Assembly: GCF_032229285.1 (NCBI RefSeq)
Contig: NZ_CP135084.1
Location: forward strand, 1,178,001 to 1,242,000
Direction: 5' to 3'
Length of the DNA stretch: 64,000 nucleotides
Origin: Rheinheimera sp. MMS21-TC3
Lineage (GTDB): Bacteria > Pseudomonadota > Gammaproteobacteria > Enterobacterales > Alteromonadaceae
In this document: positions 19,217 through 27,410 of the stretch, piece by piece
Layout: each line of letters starts with the position of its first letter
Position numbering within the stretch: the first letter of the stretch is position 1
The notes under the pieces: generated by a model
What the model saw: only the letters and a program-made list of their open reading frames with translations
Databases searched by the model: none
Told to the model about the DNA's origin: nothing
Made by a program: the position numbers and the translations under genes

Positions 19217-21471
19217 GTAGTAAAAGCAATAAAACTAAAGCAAAAGTTAAAAATAAAACTAAATTTAGCTTTAATATCAAGCGATTAATTTTAACTTTAC
19301 TTAAATTGTTAGCTGTATTAGTGTTGATTTTAGTATTTTATTGTATTTATTTGGACAGTAAAATAAGTAAAAAATTTGCAGGGCAAAAATGGCAGGTTCC
19401 TGCACAAATCTATGCCCGCAGTATGGAGTTATTGCCTGGCAAAGCACTGACACAGCAACAGTTACAACAGCAGTTAGATGCTTTGCAATACCAACGTAAC
19501 CCAGAGCTTAGCTCGCCTGGCCAATATAGTGTTTCGCGTAATCATATTACTATCTACCGTCGACCTTTTACCTTTACGGATGGCTACGAGGCTGCTCAAT
19601 TATTTAGTGTTGAGTTTAATCGAGGTGGTATTAATCGTATTATGCAACGCTTGCAAAAGCAGCCAATAAATTTTGCTCGCCTAGAGCCACAACTTATTGA
19701 GCATTTGGTTTCTCCGCATCAAGAAGATCGTGAGTTGGTTCGCTTGGAGCAGGTTCCTGAGATTTTTAAAGATACTTTATTGCTGGTGGAAGATCGTGAT
19801 TTTTATCATCATCACGGCGTGTCACCTTTTGCCGTATTACGGGCGCTTTGGGTCAATGTGACCGCAGGACGAACTGTTCAAGGTGGCTCAACCTTAACAC
19901 AACAACTTGCTAAAAATATGTACTTAAGCAATGAGCGAACCTTATGGCGAAAAGCAAATGAAGCCCTTATCGCCTTAATTTTAGATTATCGCTTTAATAA
20001 AGATCAGATTTTAGAAGCCTATCTTAATGAAGTTTTTGTTGGCCAAAATTATGCTACTGCTATTCATGGTGTTGGTTTAGGCAGCCGATTTTATTTTGCT
20101 AAACCTTTAGCTGAGTTAAATCATAGTGAGGCAGCGCTATTAATTGGTATCTTAAAAGGCCCTTCATATTTTGATCCTAGGCGCCATCCCGAGCGTGCTT
20201 TACAGCGTAGAGATTTAGTATTACGTTTAATGTTTGAACAGCATTTTTTAAATAGACAACAATATGAAGAAGCCGTACAGCAACCGCTGGCAGTGATAGC
20301 TCGAGCACAATTATCTAATGCCAGTTATGCTAGCTATATTGATGCGGTAAAAAAAGAGTTACGAGAATTAAATATAGAACAGCAATTACGGCAAAGTGGC
20401 ATTAAAGTATTTACTAATCTAGATACCTTGGCTCAAGAGTCTGCTGAAGTAGCGGTCAGAGCCGAATTACAAAACTATGATCTTGCATTACAAGCAGCTG
20501 TTGTGGTGACTGAATATCAACAGGCTGATATTACTGCTATTGTCGGCAGCCGTACCCAAGTGGAAAGCGGCTTTAATCGAGCTCTAGATGCCAAGCGTCA
20601 GATAGGCAGCATAATTAAACCCGTCATCTATTTAGAAGCCTTAGCCCAACGAGGGCGTTATAGTTTAGCCACTAAACTAGATGACACAGCTATTAGATTA
20701 CGCAGCAATAATCAAGATTGGCAACCGCAAAACTTTGATAAAAAATTTCGTGGTCCTGTAACTTTACTCGAAGCTTTAGCTAATTCATTAAATGTGCCAA
20801 CAGTAAGGTTAGGATTACAATTAGGTTTGCCAATTATCAGTGAAAGCTTAAATAAACTTGGTTTAAGGCGAGATCTTACCTTGCATCCTGCGGCATTATT
20901 GGGGGCTATAGAGTTAAGCCCAATGGAAGTGAGTCAGTTGTATCAGACCCTGGCTAATGATGGTATGCATCGTAAATTAAGTACTTTACTTGCAGTGACA
21001 GACAATGAAGGCCATATATTATATCAGCGTCAAGATAGGCTAACACGGCGTTATGGCGAAGAAGAAATATATTTGTTGCAGTATGGGTTAATTCAGGCAG
21101 CTAAAACCGGCACAGCCCAAGCCTTAGCTAGAGCTTTTCCGCATGTAACTTTGGCGGGTAAAACTGGTACTTCAAGCGATTATCGTGATAGTTGGTTTGT
21201 TGGTTTTGATCAAACTAAGTTAGTAACAGTTTGGTTAGGTAAGGATGATAATAAAGCCATTGGCCTTACCGGAAGTAGTGGTGCTTTGCCTGTTTTTAGT
21301 CGATTCTTTCGCCAACAAGGTGTTAATTCCATTTTAAGAGCAGTACCTGAGCATATAAGTATGCAAAGTTTTTCAGTATTAACGGGCTATCCAGTCGGCG
21401 AAAATTGCGCTAATGCTGTACTTTTACCCGCATTTACTGAAGAGGGTGTAGTGACAGTTTGTGAACATTAA
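19213..21471 (+). CDS. mrcB: Penicillin-binding protein 1B
   Basis: PBP1b is a bifunctional murein synthase of the inner membrane. A basic cytoplasmic tail is followed by one membrane helix (about residues 25-45), then the UB2H-type region. The glycosyltransferase domain has EDRDFYHHHGVSP and QGGSTLTQQLAKNMYL; the transpeptidase domain has the active-site serine in GSIIKP, then SLN and KTGTSSDYRDSW. The length of 752 residues fits the family. It starts within the hrpB stop and ends near a strong hairpin shared with hemL. Confidence 0.97.
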   Translation: MSSKSNKTKAKVKNKTKFSFNIKRLILTLLKLLAVLVLILVFYCIYLDSKISKKFAGQKWQVPAQIYARSMELLPGKALTQQQLQQQLDALQYQRNPELSSPGQYSVSRNHITIYRRPFTFTDGYEAAQLFSVEFNRGGINRIMQRLQKQPINFARLEPQLIEHLVSPHQEDRELVRLEQVPEIFKDTLLLVEDRDFYHHHGVSPFAVLRALWVNVTAGRTVQGGSTLTQQLAKNMYLSNERTLWRKANEALIALILDYRFNKDQILEAYLNEVFVGQNYATAIHGVGLGSRFYFAKPLAELNHSEAALLIGILKGPSYFDPRRHPERALQRRDLVLRLMFEQHFLNRQQYEEAVQQPLAVIARAQLSNASYASYIDAVKKELRELNIEQQLRQSGIKVFTNLDTLAQESAEVAVRAELQNYDLALQAAVVVTEYQQADITAIVGSRTQVESGFNRALDAKRQIGSIIKPVIYLEALAQRGRYSLATKLDDTAIRLRSNNQDWQPQNFDKKFRGPVTLLEALANSLNVPTVRLGLQLGLPIISESLNKLGLRRDLTLHPAALLGAIELSPMEVSQLYQTLANDGMHRKLSTLLAVTDNEGHILYQRQDRLTRRYGEEEIYLLQYGLIQAAKTGTAQALARAFPHVTLAGKTGTSSDYRDSWFVGFDQTKLVTVWLGKDDNKAIGLTGSSGALPVFSRFFRQQGVNSILRAVPEHISMQSFSVLTGYPVGENCANAVLLPAFTEEGVVTVCEH

Positions 21472-21498
21472 GCTGTTGCTTAGCGCTTAAATAGAAAA

Positions 21499-21526
21499 AA
21501 GGCCTAGAGTATAATTGCTAGGCCTT
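21499..21526. terminator. Terminator between convergent mrcB and hemL
   Basis: AAGGCCTAG (21499-21507) pairs with CTAGGCCTT (21518-21526) around a ten-base loop. On the minus strand it is followed by a T run, a good intrinsic terminator for hemL. On the plus strand four A follow, so it is weaker for mrcB. Confidence 0.8.
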
Positions 21527-21563
21527 AAAATAGATTTAACAGCTAAGAGTAATACTAGTTATC

Positions 21564-22844
21564 TTAAAGTGCTGCGAAGCTTTGCTCTGCAGCGGCTATA
21601 GTGTGAGCTATATCAGCATCAGTATGGGCTAACGAGATAAAGCCAGCCTCATAAGCAGAAGGCGCTAAATAGACACCTTGTTGCAGCATTAAATGGAAGA
21701 AGCGGTTAAAGGCAGCAATATCGCACTGGGTAGCTTGGGCAAAGTTAGTTACTTGGGTTTCTTTGGTAAAAAACAAACCAAACATAGCACCAACTTGGTT
21801 AGTGCTTAGTGCAATATTGTGTTTTTTAGCCGCGGCAGCAATACCATTGACAAGTACGCGAGTTTTCTCGGTTAACACCTCATAGACTCCAGGCTTACTC
21901 AGTTCGGTTAAAGAGGCTAATCCGGCAGCCATAGCTATTGGGTTACCCGATAATGTACCCGCCTGATATACTGGGCCAAGCGGTGCTATATGATGCATAA
22001 TTTCTTTTTTACCACCAAAAGCGCCAACTGGCATACCACCACCGATAATTTTTCCTAAAGTGGTTAAGTCAGGTTTTACGCCATAAACAGCTTGGGCGCC
22101 GCCTAGTGCAACTCTAAAGCCTGTCATCACTTCATCAAAGATAAGCACAGCACCATACTGATCACAAAGTTGGCGTAAGCCTTGTAAAAAGCCTTCAGTT
22201 GGAGGAATGCAGTTCATGTTACCTGCAACCGGCTCGACAATAATACAAGCAATATCATCACCATGTTTAGCGAAGGTTTGTTTAAGCTGCTCTAAGTTAT
22301 TAAATTCACAGGTTAAAGTGTATTTAGCAAAGTCAGCAGGTACACCAGGTGAATTTGGTACGCCTAAGGTTAATGCACCAGAGCCAGCTTTTACTAATAA
22401 AGAATCAGCATGGCCATGGTAACAGCCTTCAAACTTAACAATAGTATTGCGATTGGTATAACCACGCGCTAAGCGGATAGCACTCATGGTGGCTTCAGTG
22501 CCTGAGCTAACCATGCGTACCATTTCCATGCTTGGTACTAGCTTAGTGACCATTTCGGCCATATCTACTTCTGCTGCGCAAGGCGCACCAAAACTTAAGC
22601 CTTTTTCAGCTGCGCTAATAACCGCTTGACGAATAGCAGGGTGGTTATGGCCCAGTAACATTGGCCCCCATGAACCTATATAGTCAATATAGCGTTTGCC
22701 ATCGACATCAAACATATAAGCGCCATCAGCGTGATCGATAAAAACTGGGGTGCCACCCACACTGCTAAATGCACGAACTGGTGAGTTTACACCGCCTGGG
22801 ATAGTACGTTGGGCACGGGCAAAAAGTTGCTCTGAAATCGACAT
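21564..22844 (-). CDS. hemL: Glutamate-1-semialdehyde 2,1-aminomutase
   Basis: HemL turns glutamate-1-semialdehyde into 5-aminolevulinate in the C5 route of heme synthesis. The 426-residue PLP enzyme starts [19 protein letters not shown] and shows [25 protein letters not shown], and the PLP lysine in [16 protein letters not shown]. It lies 63 bases downstream of pyrB on the same strand; hemJ, another heme gene, is just beyond pyrB. Confidence 0.97.
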   Translation of the reverse strand: MSISEQLFARAQRTIPGGVNSPVRAFSSVGGTPVFIDHADGAYMFDVDGKRYIDYIGSWGPMLLGHNHPAIRQAVISAAEKGLSFGAPCAAEVDMAEMVTKLVPSMEMVRMVSSGTEATMSAIRLARGYTNRNTIVKFEGCYHGHADSLLVKAGSGALTLGVPNSPGVPADFAKYTLTCEFNNLEQLKQTFAKHGDDIACIIVEPVAGNMNCIPPTEGFLQGLRQLCDQYGAVLIFDEVMTGFRVALGGAQAVYGVKPDLTTLGKIIGGGMPVGAFGGKKEIMHHIAPLGPVYQAGTLSGNPIAMAAGLASLTELSKPGVYEVLTEKTRVLVNGIAAAAKKHNIALSTNQVGAMFGLFFTKETQVTNFAQATQCDIAAFNRFFHLMLQQGVYLAPSAYEAGFISLAHTDADIAHTIAAAEQSFAAL

Positions 22845-22907
22845 AGGTATTAAATTCCAATAATTATATAAAACAGTTAAACACTAAGCTAAAACGAACG
22901 TTTGTCA

Positions 22908-23918
22908 TTAAACACTTTTATTACTATACCAAGGTACAGGGCGTTCATAGTCTGTTACTTTATCTGCTACGTCTAAGCATAACGCAAATAAAGCCATTCG
23001 CACTAAAATGCCGTTATCGGCTTGACGAAAAATAGCTAAATTTGGATTAAGGTTTAAATCGTTGTCTAGCTCATTAGCTTCATGCCTAGAGTCTCGTGGT
23101 AGCGGGTGCATAATTACCGTATTAGATTTGCAATAACGGGTATAAATTTGCTGGTTTAGCCGAAACTTACCCCGATATAAATTAGCTTCTTCTTTGCTGC
23201 TAAACCGCTCTTCTTGGATCCGAGTTTGGTACACAATATCGGCATTAAGATTACCTTCTAGGCAGTCTGTAATAGTGACATCATGGCCTGCATTCTCAAT
23301 AGCACTAATAATATCATCAGGCATAGCTAAGGCGTTAGGTGCAATTAAGGTAAAGCGGATATTTTTAAATAAACACAGAAGCTTAGATAAAGAATGGACA
23401 GTACGTCCGTACTTTAAATCGCCGACCATAGCGATATGCATACCATCAACGGTTAAACCGGAGGAGGCCAGTTCGCGCTCTATGGTAAACAAGTCTAATA
23501 AGGCTTGGGTAGGATGCTCATTAGCGCCATCACCACCATTAATTACCGGTACTCTACTGCCTAAGGCAAACTCTGTAACAGAGCCTGCTTGTGGGTGGCG
23601 CATGGCTATAATGTCACTATAGCTGCTGATAACCCTAGCGGTATCGAATAAAGACTCGCCTTTAGCCAAAGCTGAGCTTTCCATACCGGTGGTTTCTCTT
23701 ACTTCGCCGCCCAGCAGGTTAAAAGCGCAACCAAAGCTGACGCGGGTACGGGTGCTGGGTTCAAAAAACAAATTACCTAAAATAGCGCCATCTAATACTG
23801 TTGTCCGCTTATGGCGGCTAGCATAAGGTGCCATCTTACGGGCTACTTGAAAAATATGTTGGATACTGTCGCGATCAAACTGATGGACAGAAAGAATATG
23901 TTCGCCTGTAAAGCTCAT
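22908..23918 (-). CDS. pyrB: Aspartate carbamoyltransferase, catalytic chain
   Basis: PyrB joins carbamoyl phosphate and aspartate in the first committed step of pyrimidine synthesis. The carbamoyl phosphate site FEPSTRTR, then HPTQALLDL, MVGDLKYGRTVHS and MHPLPR are clear. The chain is 336 residues from the ATG at 23918 (AAGAG eight bases upstream), longer than the 311 of E. coli PyrB. A GTG at 23927 is an alternative. No pyrI regulatory gene is adjacent. Confidence 0.94.
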   Translation of the reverse strand: MSFTGEHILSVHQFDRDSIQHIFQVARKMAPYASRHKRTTVLDGAILGNLFFEPSTRTRVSFGCAFNLLGGEVRETTGMESSALAKGESLFDTARVISSYSDIIAMRHPQAGSVTEFALGSRVPVINGGDGANEHPTQALLDLFTIERELASSGLTVDGMHIAMVGDLKYGRTVHSLSKLLCLFKNIRFTLIAPNALAMPDDIISAIENAGHDVTITDCLEGNLNADIVYQTRIQEERFSSKEEANLYRGKFRLNQQIYTRYCKSNTVIMHPLPRDSRHEANELDNDLNLNPNLAIFRQADNGILVRMALFALCLDVADKVTDYERPVPWYSNKSV

Positions 23919-24014
23919 ACTTAGCACTCTTTTCGGTAAGACGTTATTACTGCCACAACTGGCCAGTTTGTGTTGGCTATTATAGCCAATAACGACGCTG
24001 AAAAGCGAGTTGGA

Positions 24015-24446
24015 TTAGAACGGTTTAAGTACAGCTAATAAGATCACAGCTAGCAGTATCAATACCGGAAGCTCATTAAATATACGGTAAAATCGTGAAC
24101 TGCGCTGGTTTTTATTATGCTTAAAGTTAGCGAGTAATTTAAAACAGTAACCGTGATAAATATATAAAATTAAGACTAAAATTAACTTTAGGTGCAGCCA
24201 ATGGCTGGCTTTAAGCCAAGCTAAGCCATAGCTATATATAAGTAGAGTACCAAATACTAAGGTTAAAATAGCAAAGGGGGTAACAAAGTAAAGTAGCCGC
24301 CGCTCCATGACTTTAAACTGCTTATCACAATCAGCGCTCTTAGTTTCAGCATGGTAAACAAATAAACGAGGTAGATAAAAAATACCGGCAAACCAGGCTA
24401 CCATAAAAAAAATATGTAAGGCTTTATAAATAAGTACTGTTGTCAT
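24015..24446 (-). CDS. hemJ: Protoporphyrinogen IX oxidase HemJ
   Basis: HemJ oxidises protoporphyrinogen IX to protoporphyrin IX late in heme synthesis. This 143-residue inner-membrane protein has four hydrophobic segments and the family blocks KALHIFFMVAWFAGIFYLPRLFVYHAE, MERRLL, WLHLKL and the ending RIFNELPVLIL, with the conserved histidine at about position 11 and lysine at about 87. It starts in an ATGA overlap with the CLC gene and is 97 bases upstream of pyrB. Confidence 0.92.
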   Translation of the reverse strand: MTTVLIYKALHIFFMVAWFAGIFYLPRLFVYHAETKSADCDKQFKVMERRLLYFVTPFAILTLVFGTLLIYSYGLAWLKASHWLHLKLILVLILYIYHGYCFKLLANFKHNKNQRSSRFYRIFNELPVLILLAVILLAVLKPF

Positions 24447-26149
24447 AGTAAATTATTCTGTTGTACCAATAAGCTGCGTATTTGATCCCAGCGAATAATA
24501 CCAATTAACTGACAGGGATCTTGCTGTCGATATATATAGACTGCACCTTCTCTAGCTTGATCTAATATTGAATAGACTTCAGCTAAAGTAACTTGATGGC
24601 TAAGTCCTACTAAAGGCGTGTATTGCAGAGGACTTTCACCAGTCATAGATAACTGTACATCATAACTGGCCAGAAAAAACCTGGTTTCCAGCTCTGTACC
24701 ACGTCTTATTATTAACTGTGCTGGTGGTGTTAAGCTATCTAAGGCTTGCATCACACTAGTATCATCAGGATTGGCTAATAGCTGATAGTTAGTATCCAGC
24801 ATGGCTAAGGCCCCCACTTTTTGCAACACATCGTCAGCGGGAGATAATTTATAAGGCATTTGTAAAAAATCTAATTGTAATAAGAAAATAGACTTATTAT
24901 TAAACAGCTGAACCGCTGTAATGTAAGCCGTAGCAATCACCAACATAGCTGGCACAATAATAGTTGGGTTATGGGCTAACTCCATTACAGCTACTAAAGC
25001 GGCTAAAGGTGCATGCATAGTTGCAGCCATTAAGCCCGCCATGCCTAATACCGCATAAGTGCCAGCAAGGCTGTTATCGCCAGTGATAAGTGCCGGAACT
25101 ATGGCTAATAAAGTGCCAACTACAATGCCTATACCAAAAATTGGGCCTATAACACCGCCTGGTACACCTAGTCCTAAAGCAAACAAGGTTAATAACATTT
25201 TACCAATGAAGATGGTTAATAAAATGCTGATATTATCTGGCGTATTAATCGCATAGAATATAGCACCAGTCTCAGCCCCCATGGCTAATGGAATGGCGTA
25301 GCCAATAGCGGCGGTTATAACACCGGCAAGACTGAGTCGTACTAATAATGGCCAGTTTTTAAATAATTTAAGTAAACGCATTAAGTTGCTATTAAAAACG
25401 TAGGCAATAGCACCAAAAATAATGCCACATAACACTAAATAAGGCAGATGCCAGCCACTAATAGCAACAATTTTTAATAAAGCCAGCTCAGAGCTATTAT
25501 CAAACACCGCTTGGGTGGCTAAGGCTCCTACCACTGAAGCTAGCATAATAGGGATAAAGACGTGGACACGATATTCTCGTAATACCACTTCCATGACAAA
25601 AAGTACTGCTGCTAAGGGGGTATTAAATGAGGCTGAAATACCAGCAGCAATACCGCAACCAGCTAAAATGCGAATACTGTTAAAAGGTAACTGCAGATAT
25701 TTACCAATAGTGCTGGCGCCATAAGCACCAAGATGGACCGAAGGACCTTCTCTACCGACAGAAAAACCACTGCTTAAAGCTAAAATACCGCCAAAAAACT
25801 GATTAAAAGTATTACGAAATGGTAAAACACCATACTTTATTTTGATTCGACTAATAACAAAAGGAATGCCTAGCCTGTAATGTTTATAACCCGTAATGGC
25901 TGCAATTAAGCCGATTAATAAAGCGCCAATAATAGGCAAGATCCAGCGAATATCGGCAGGAACTGTAGAAAAGTCATCGCTTTTTTCAAGAAAAAACAAT
26001 TGAATACCAATAATGGATAAACGAAATAAAATAATCAGTAAGGCCGCAATCAGACCACCTAGCATAGCCAATAAGCATAGTTGCCAAGACGTTTGGGCAA
26101 AGGCAAGGCGGCGTTGCAGGGCAGGAAGCCAAATTTTCCAGCGTTGCAT
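24443..26149 (-). CDS. CLC-family chloride channel or H+/Cl- exchanger with CBS-like C-terminus
   Basis: This inner-membrane protein has about ten or more hydrophobic segments and CLC motifs: RLGIPFVI, GREGPSVHLGAYGAS with the gating glutamate, and LGVPGGVIGPIFGIG. The C-terminal 130 residues form a soluble regulatory part with weak resemblance to CBS domains. The frame is open to 26227; I chose the ATG at 26149 because starts further upstream approach the erpA promoter, but no ribosome binding site is convincing, and 26179 is also possible. The exchanged ion is inferred from the family. It overlaps hemJ by four bases. Confidence 0.85.
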   Translation of the reverse strand: MQRWKIWLPALQRRLAFAQTSWQLCLLAMLGGLIAALLIILFRLSIIGIQLFFLEKSDDFSTVPADIRWILPIIGALLIGLIAAITGYKHYRLGIPFVISRIKIKYGVLPFRNTFNQFFGGILALSSGFSVGREGPSVHLGAYGASTIGKYLQLPFNSIRILAGCGIAAGISASFNTPLAAVLFVMEVVLREYRVHVFIPIMLASVVGALATQAVFDNSSELALLKIVAISGWHLPYLVLCGIIFGAIAYVFNSNLMRLLKLFKNWPLLVRLSLAGVITAAIGYAIPLAMGAETGAIFYAINTPDNISILLTIFIGKMLLTLFALGLGVPGGVIGPIFGIGIVVGTLLAIVPALITGDNSLAGTYAVLGMAGLMAATMHAPLAALVAVMELAHNPTIIVPAMLVIATAYITAVQLFNNKSIFLLQLDFLQMPYKLSPADDVLQKVGALAMLDTNYQLLANPDDTSVMQALDSLTPPAQLIIRRGTELETRFFLASYDVQLSMTGESPLQYTPLVGLSHQVTLAEVYSILDQAREGAVYIYRQQDPCQLIGIIRWDQIRSLLVQQNNLL

Positions 26150-26249
26150 AATTAACACTGCTAAAAAGGTATTTGACATAAGTGTAACATAAGCAATTGA
26201 TAGCTTGGCATTAAACCTTACTGGCAAAGCTAAATATGTTATTCTGCTA

Positions 26250-26274
26250 ATACTTGAATATAACAGTCAAGTAT
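26250..26274 (+). promoter_or_regulatory. IscR type 1 operator at the erpA promoter
   Basis: The 25 bases starting ATACTTGA and ending TCAAGTAT match the E. coli IscR type 1 consensus (ATASYYGACTRWWWYAGTCRRSTAT, given here as two arms and a centre) at 24 of 25 positions; the one mismatch is A for C at position 9. It covers the proposed -35 (TTGAAT, 26254-26259) and part of the spacer. Repression by [2Fe-2S]-IscR is inferred. Confidence 0.8.
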
Positions 26275-26282
26275 TAGATAAT
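26254..26282 (+). promoter_or_regulatory. erpA promoter
   Basis: TTGAAT (26254-26259) and GATAAT (26277-26282) are 17 bases apart and have the form of a sigma-70 promoter. The ATG of erpA lies 30 bases beyond the -10, and the IscR site overlaps the -35. Confidence 0.6.
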
Positions 26283-26312
26283 TTAAGCATAGCGTTAAAC
26301 GATGGAGTTAAT

Positions 26313-26654
26313 ATGTCAGATCCGGCAGGGCCAATTGAGTTTACTGAAGCGGCAGCAAAAAAAGTCGCGTTATTAGTTACTGAAGAGGAAAATCCGGCAT
26401 TAAAACTACGGGTATATATTACCGGTGGTGGTTGCTCTGGTTTTCAGTATGGTTTTACGTTTGACGAAAAAGTGAATGATGGTGACTTTGTTGTTGAAAA
26501 ACAAGGTGTTTCTATGGTTATCGACCCTATGAGTTTACAATATTTAATGGGCGGTATAGTGGATTATACTGAAGGCTTGCAAGGTAGTCGTTTTGTTATT
26601 AACAACCCAAATGCCACTACTACTTGCGGTTGTGGATCGTCTTTTTCAGTCTAA
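26313..26654 (+). CDS. erpA: Iron-sulfur cluster insertion protein ErpA
   Basis: ErpA is an A-type carrier that delivers Fe-S clusters to target proteins, among them IspG and IspH. The 113-residue protein has the three cluster cysteines, GGGCSGFQY (C41) and CGCGSS (C105 and C107), and the family opening FTEAAAKKV. The ATG at 26313 has GGAG five bases upstream; an open frame further upstream overlaps the operator and is not coding. It is divergent from the CLC gene and probably forms its own transcript under IscR. Confidence 0.97.
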   Translation: MSDPAGPIEFTEAAAKKVALLVTEEENPALKLRVYITGGGCSGFQYGFTFDEKVNDGDFVVEKQGVSMVIDPMSLQYLMGGIVDYTEGLQGSRFVINNPNATTTCGCGSSFSV

Positions 26655-26698
26655 TCTTGATTAACTAATGCAGTATATAATTAATATAGCTTACCAGG

Positions 26699-26872
26699 CT
26701 AACGCTGAGTAAGCTGTATTAGCGCCGCTAGCATAACCGCAATGGCTATGTTAAATGCAATAATATAAGCAAAACCTTTCCAGCCTTGGCGAATAGTCCA
26801 ATTATGTGACTTTAAATACCAGAACCATAAACCACACATAATTAATGGTAAAAAATACACTAGTTTAATCAT
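26699..26872 (-). CDS. Small membrane protein, 57 residues, unknown function
   Basis: The minus strand encodes MIKLVYFLPLIMCGLWFWY followed by LKSHNWTIRQGWKGFAYIIA and a second hydrophobic segment ending LIQLTQR. Two membrane helices are separated by a short polar loop that is rich in aromatic and basic residues. Proteins of this shape occur in Alteromonadales, as far as I recall, without known function. There is no clear ribosome binding site. It is convergent with erpA and divergent from the XRE gene. Confidence 0.6.
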   Translation of the reverse strand: MIKLVYFLPLIMCGLWFWYLKSHNWTIRQGWKGFAYIIAFNIAIAVMLAALIQLTQR

Positions 26873-27031
26873 TAGTTAAAATTACTCATCACCAACTAAA
26901 TACTCTTAAAGCTATACTAGCATTGTTTTGCCTAGTGAATATAGGTGCATTACTGGCAATGGTGCTGAGTTTTTTCTGAGCTTTACTGTACGCTTGTCGT
27001 ATCCTGTGGTTTAATTAACCGATTTATATTG

Positions 27032-27051
27032 CTTATTGCAATAGTAATAAG
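27032..27051 (+). promoter_or_regulatory. Possible operator upstream of the XRE regulator
   Basis: CTTATT (27032-27037) and AATAAG (27046-27051) form a short inverted repeat 67 bases before the start of a gene for a helix-turn-helix protein. Autoregulation is only a suggestion from position and symmetry. Confidence 0.3.
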
Positions 27052-27118
27052 GTTTTTTTGTTAAGCATGGATGCGTACTAGATGTTATAAAAGCGTTAAT
27101 AGCTGGGAGAATAAAAAT

Positions 27119-27361
27119 ATGAAAGGTACAAAAAGTGTCACGTCAGATGAAAATAAGCGCTTATGCATTTGGTTAAAACGACAACGCCAAGAAAAAGGCC
27201 ATACTATGCGCAGTTTGTCTGAAATATTAGGTACGCCGCATTCATTTATAGGTAAAGTAGAGAATCAAGAGCGAAGACTTGATGTAATTGAATTTGTTCG
27301 TTATTGCCAAGCCCTTGATATAGATCCTATAGAAGGTTTAAAGCATGTCTTAGCAGGCTAA
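27119..27361 (+). CDS. XRE-family transcriptional regulator
   Basis: This 80-residue protein is little more than one helix-turn-helix domain of the Cro/CI type: WLKRQRQEKGHTMRSLSEIL, then TPHSFIGKVENQERRLDVIEF with the recognition helix. I chose the ATG at 27119, nine bases after GGGAG (27105-27109); an ATG at 27071 in the same frame is possible but has no good ribosome binding site. It stands alone between the 57-residue membrane protein and ampG. The target genes are unknown. Confidence 0.82.
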   Translation: MKGTKSVTSDENKRLCIWLKRQRQEKGHTMRSLSEILGTPHSFIGKVENQERRLDVIEFVRYCQALDIDPIEGLKHVLAG

Positions 27362-27382
27362 AGCTAATAGTCTTTTTTTATT

Positions 27383-27410
27383 AAAACCACTGCTATTTAG
27401 CGGTGGTTTT
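27383..27410. terminator. Hairpin between the XRE gene and ampG
   Basis: AAAACCACTGCT (27383-27394) pairs with AGCGGTGGTTTT (27399-27410), with one wobble pair and a four-base loop. It lies between convergent genes, and the ampG stop codon is inside it. The T tracts on both sides are short. Confidence 0.65.

Noticed and set aside
22894..22905. PurR-like palindrome ACGAACGTTTGT between pyrB and hemL
   Set aside because: It lacks the outer consensus bases and is not at a promoter but after the pyrB region inside a minus-strand gene series.
23194..23622. 142-codon open frame on the plus strand inside pyrB
   Set aside because: It is antisense to a clear pyrB frame, has no recognisable domain or ribosome binding site, and its composition follows from the opposite codons.
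26205..26312. N-terminal extension of erpA in an open frame
   Set aside because: The extension would contain the promoter and IscR site, while the ATG at 26313 has a good ribosome binding site and matches ErpA length.
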